Below are positions 61,081-64,000 of a stretch of 64,000 nt of DNA, piece after piece. The notes under the pieces are model-generated. The model worked only from the letters and a program-made list of their open reading frames with translations, ran no database searches and was not told where the DNA came from. The DNA comes from Rhynchopus sp. YZ270_cl-10 (lineage: Eukaryota; Euglenozoa; Diplonemea; Diplonemida; Diplonemidae), in the NCBI GenBank assembly GCA_964035575.1, contig OZ037909.1:496001-560000 (forward strand). Direction: 5' to 3'. Position 1 is the first letter of the stretch. Every line of letters begins with the position of its first letter. The translations under genes were made by a program, and so were the position numbers.

Positions 61081-61193
61081 TTGAAAAATTGTTGGAGTAG
61101 TGTAGTTGCCTCGGTAGTGTTGCCACAGTTGTGCAATCTCCACTTTTTTTTTTGATAATCTGCTGGTTTAGTGTAACTGCCATTCAGACAGTC
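61081..61193 (+). repeat. R2 copies at 61081-61143 and 61153-61193
   Basis: First: TTGAAAAATTGTTGGAGTAG, TGTAGTTGCCTCGGTAGTGT, TGCCACAGTTGTGCAATCTC, CAC. The second, shorter one: TTGATAATCTGCTGGTTTAG, TGTAACTGCC. They stand in tandem separated by a T run. Confidence 0.7.
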
Positions 61194-61382
61194 TTCATAA
61201 AATTTTTTTGACAACGTTTGGTGCCTACATTGGTCACCAAAAAAAAACCGGTTTTCCCCCTCCCCCTGGATGTGTATAAAAAACGAGAAAAGGTGGGGTA
61301 GACAAACCTAAGTCTCTCCAAAAAAAGGGGGGGAATTTTCTGTGGCGTCCATTTTTTTGTGTGGGAAGCAGTTTTTCGGTCG

Positions 61383-61383
<1 letters not shown>

Positions 61384-61446
<63 letters not shown>
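61384..61446 (+). repeat. GA microsatellite, ~30 units
   Basis: Uninterrupted AG/GA dinucleotides of about 62 bp; the minus-strand Leu-Ser frame across it is an artefact. Confidence 0.97.
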
Positions 61447-61450
<4 letters not shown>

Positions 61451-61769
61451 GACACAATAAAAAAACAATATTAATAGCACAAATGTACGTTGGAAACGTT
61501 TGGTAACGTTGTCCTCATTTATCGCCGCACATTCACACCAAATCTCTATAGTAATGGATGCCTATAACACTTAGAAAAGAAGAAAAAAAAACGGCCGGGA
61601 TATTTTGCAATCTTTTTTTTTGTCACAGTCTTCGAGACAAACAAAGCACTCTTTATAGTTGCGTTCCTGTACAAATCTTCTGTACAAGACTAGCCTGTGC
61701 ACGGATCATATTTGAGAGGGGGAAAAAAAGGGGGCGAAAACGTCGTCTTTCACTCTACTTTATTTTTTT

Positions 61770-61935
61770 TGAAAACTTGGTTGTATTAGTGTAGCCACCC
61801 TAGAGTGTGCTCCACTATTATTTTTTTTTTTCAATGGTGCCTTTGTTAAAAACGAGCCCTTAAAGCAGGGATGGATCCCCAATTATAAAGAATGGCTTAT
61901 AAGATGATCCTAAAGCCTCTTACAGGGGTCACCTT
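61770..61935 (+). repeat. R1 (61770-61820) and R3 (61890-61935) copies
   Basis: R1: GAAAACTTGGTTGTATTAGT, GTAGCCACCCTAGAGTGTGC, TCCACTA. R3: GGCTTATAAGATGATCCTAA, AGCCTCTTACAGGGGTCACC. Confidence 0.7.
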
Positions 61936-62887
61936 GGAAAAAAAATAGCAATGGTATGGATCGCCCCAAAAAGTGGTTTTGTTTTTTGTACTTATTTTGT
62001 ACATTTTTTAGTACAAAAGTGGGGTTTTAGGCCACACCAAAAATGACAAAATGGTTATCCGGCATCTATGAGCAAAAAGCTGCGTCACAAAAAAAAAAAA
62101 TTTGTTTTTTTTTTGACTCGAACCGAAAAAGGGGGGCGTTCCTGACATGCAAACGTCACCTGAGGACGCAAACAGAGGGGAATACGAAAGGGGGTGAGGT
62201 GACAAGGATGATAAAACTTTAAAGCAAACACGAAAACACAAAGAAAAAAAAAACTTATAGTGGTGTGACCTATACAGGGGTAGTGGTATACCTTAGAAGG
62301 ACCTTTTTTACACCTTTTTTTTGGGGGGGTGCTAAAATTATTTTGCGTACTTTTTTTTTGGTGGTTTTTTGTGGCCAGAAATTTTCCCCAGAAATTTTTA
62401 CCCCCAAAAAATCAAAAAAATATTTTTTTGATTTCGGTGCACCGGAGCCTGTGCGTGCTGTGATGGGGTCACTTTGCGCTCAGAAATGAGTATTTTTGAC
62501 CTCAAATGCATGTCTCAGTTTTTACAGGCCATTTTCAAGTTTTGTGTGCAAAATATGGTCAGTACTTGACTCCTGAAGGAAAAGTACAAAATGAACGTGG
62601 GGCAGTTTGCGTAGATGCGCATTTTACACCCCACCATTTGACGGGCGGAGCTCGTAGAACCCAACGAAGAGTGAGAAAAAAGGATACGCCGAAACAATAA
62701 AAGTAGCGTACCGTGCGCCTGCGGCGCAAGCTGGTATCCCACCTTCCCATGACATAGTGTCACAGGCTACTGCCGTCTTGGAACCCTCCGTCAGCCCCGG
62801 TACTGGGTACTGGGTACCCAGTTTTTTGATCGAAAACAAGGCCACTCCACCACAGGGAAAGCTCAGGAAAAAGTCACGTTTTCCTTA

Positions 62888-63187
62888 CTGGGGGGGGGCG
62901 AATAAGAGATCAGGGGTGAATAAGAGATTAGGGCCGAATAAGAGATCAGGTTGAGATTTTGGGGGTATTTTTTTTTTTTTTTTTGCATGCACCAGGGTTT
63001 TATCTTGAAAAAACATTTTGAAATTTTACCCTGTCTACCCGATCTGGCAAAAAAGTGGTCAAAAATTTTTTTTTGCCTCCGGCGAAAATGTTTTTTTGCA
63101 TTTTTTTCCCCAAAAAAAATTTCTTATTTTTGGCTTGTCCGTTCGCCTAATAAGAGATGCCACATCTCTTATTCGCCCCCCCCCCAG
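62888..63187. mobile_element. TA-flanked MITE, 300 bp, with GAATAAGAGAT ends
   Basis: Begins CTGGGGGGGGGCGAATAAGA and ends with the inverse TCTTATTCGCCCCCCCCCCCAG; TA at both borders (62886-62887, 63188-63189). Near the left end GAATAAGAGAT repeats three times; near the right end an inverted extra copy (CTAATAAGAGATGCC) follows. Tc1/mariner-type target preference; no coding capacity. Confidence 0.7.
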
Positions 63188-64000
63188 TAAGGAAGTGCCC
63201 TAAGGAAAACCACCATACCTTAGAAGTACCTTAGAAGGACCTTTTTTACACCTTTTTTTTAGAAAAATCACACCATATAGAGAATGACTGTGCCTCGCGT
63301 GCACACCCATATTTTTTACCATTATCGTTATCGTGCCTGAACACGCTCGACACGTTGGCGACCGTATCGGAGGAACTATGCCTCCTATAACATACATAAT
63401 AGGTACGTACGTAATACGCGGCAAATACGTAGTAAAAATAATAAAATACGTAGTACGTATTTGCAACATGAAGGGGTATTTATTTAATAATAATTAATTA
63501 ATACTACGTAAAATGCGCGTATTTTTAATTAATACTACGTAAGTTGCGCGTATTTTTATTTAATACTACGTAAGTTGCGCGTATTTTTATTTAATACTAC
63601 GTAAATGCGCGTATTTTTAATAGTTACCACGTATATTGACCGTAGTTTTAATTACTCAAATGGTGTTCCGGAGGGGGGCTATGTTGACAGGTCCCTGAGA
63701 GGTCATTGGTATAAGGGGGAGGGGGTACACTTTATAATTTGTGGTAGGGTTTTTGGCCGGGAAAGATGCATCGTCCAAAAACACCGGCATTTGCATTTTT
63801 GGAATCCGTCCGTCCAGTAGTGGGTCACTTTGCAAAATTGGACAGTTCTCGGCACACGTAAATACGTACATACAAAAAAAGCATACAAGTTATAAAATGA
63901 CACACACACCCCCCCCCCTTTTTTTTTGACATGGCAAAATGGTGCTGTTATCCCCCGCCCGTCCTTCCCACCAATCATCAACGGAACAGATTTGATTTTT
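63188..64000. other. Terminal spacer with R4 and an ACGTA-rich array
   Basis: R4 copy at 63283-63312 (AATGACTGTGCCTCGCGTGC, ACACCC). From 63400 to about 63635 the sequence is dominated by TACGTA words, including four units of TACTACGTAA..GCGCGTATTTTTA at a spacing of about 31 bp. No gene seen to the window end. Confidence 0.5.

Larger units (their letters stand above)
57696..62887. other. Gene-free spacer with repeats
   Basis: About 5 kb without a convincing gene on either strand. Holds repeat families R1-R6, an AGTCCG-rich block, a GA microsatellite and G/T-rich low-complexity sequence. A GTACCGTGCGCCTGCGGCGC block at about 62708 matches one inside the 11.9-13.5 kb element. Confidence 0.5.

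Noticed and set aside
61184-61480. Leu-Ser repeat protein on the minus strand
   Set aside because: Translation of a GA microsatellite.
1-64000. Retroviral, LTR or other capsid-bearing elements
   Set aside because: No reverse transcriptase, integrase, capsid or packaging-ATPase motif and no long terminal direct repeats were seen; the mobile elements found are small DNA transposon derivatives and SINE-like repeats.

Overview
This is nuclear DNA from an intron-bearing eukaryote, most likely a protist. Gene bodies are GC-rich. They sit in long AT-rich spacers full of T and A runs and short repeats. The one gene with a clear universal orthologue is RPF1, a Brix-domain ribosome biogenesis factor with three exons. 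I cannot name the species. Every well-supported gene lies on the minus strand across the whole 64 kb, which recalls the directional gene clusters of Euglenozoa or dinoflagellates, but that placement is only a suggestion.

Layout, left to right (all genes read leftward): RPF1 (0.15-1.6 kb); a small TA-flanked pogo-like DNA transposon remnant (1.76-2.68 kb); a glyoxalase/VOC protein (2.9-3.4 kb); an unresolved GC-rich island (4.4-5.2 kb); an EF-hand-like protein (5.3-7.3 kb); a 6 kb repeat-rich spacer holding a nested inverted-repeat element (11.9-13.5 kb); two tandem ankyrin paralogues of 792 and 1581 aa (13.6-23.5 kb); a TTGATACC minisatellite (24.2 kb); a secreted Cys-rich protein made of two copies of one domain (25.0-26.0 kb); a protein with a PH-like fold at each end of a long coiled coil (27.2-31.1 kb); a 261-bp perfect tandem duplication (31.8-32.3 kb); a coiled-coil protein (33.0-34.5 kb); a plus-strand pseudogene of a PPP phosphatase (34.7-35.1 kb); three dispersed members of a secreted, membrane-anchored family with a prion-like hydrophobic segment (37.7-45.1 kb); a giant intronless 2761-aa protein built of four ankyrin-plus-propeller-like modules (45.5-53.8 kb); two small genes (54.3-55.0 and 57.2-57.7 kb); and about 6 kb of gene-free repeats.

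Exon joins could be worked out for 15 introns. Each joins in frame, and every donor is GTATG while every acceptor is CAG.

The most unusual features are two. First, six or seven families of short (30-90 bp) hairpin repeats lie in spacers and introns, and every clear copy points the same way, opposite to the genes. Two of these families keep the loop CTCTCGT while their stems differ and still pair. Second, the three-gene family resembles vertebrate PrP in layout: signal peptide, basic stretch, Ala/Gly hydrophobic segment, Tyr-rich stretch, conserved cysteines, and a hydrophobic C-terminus.
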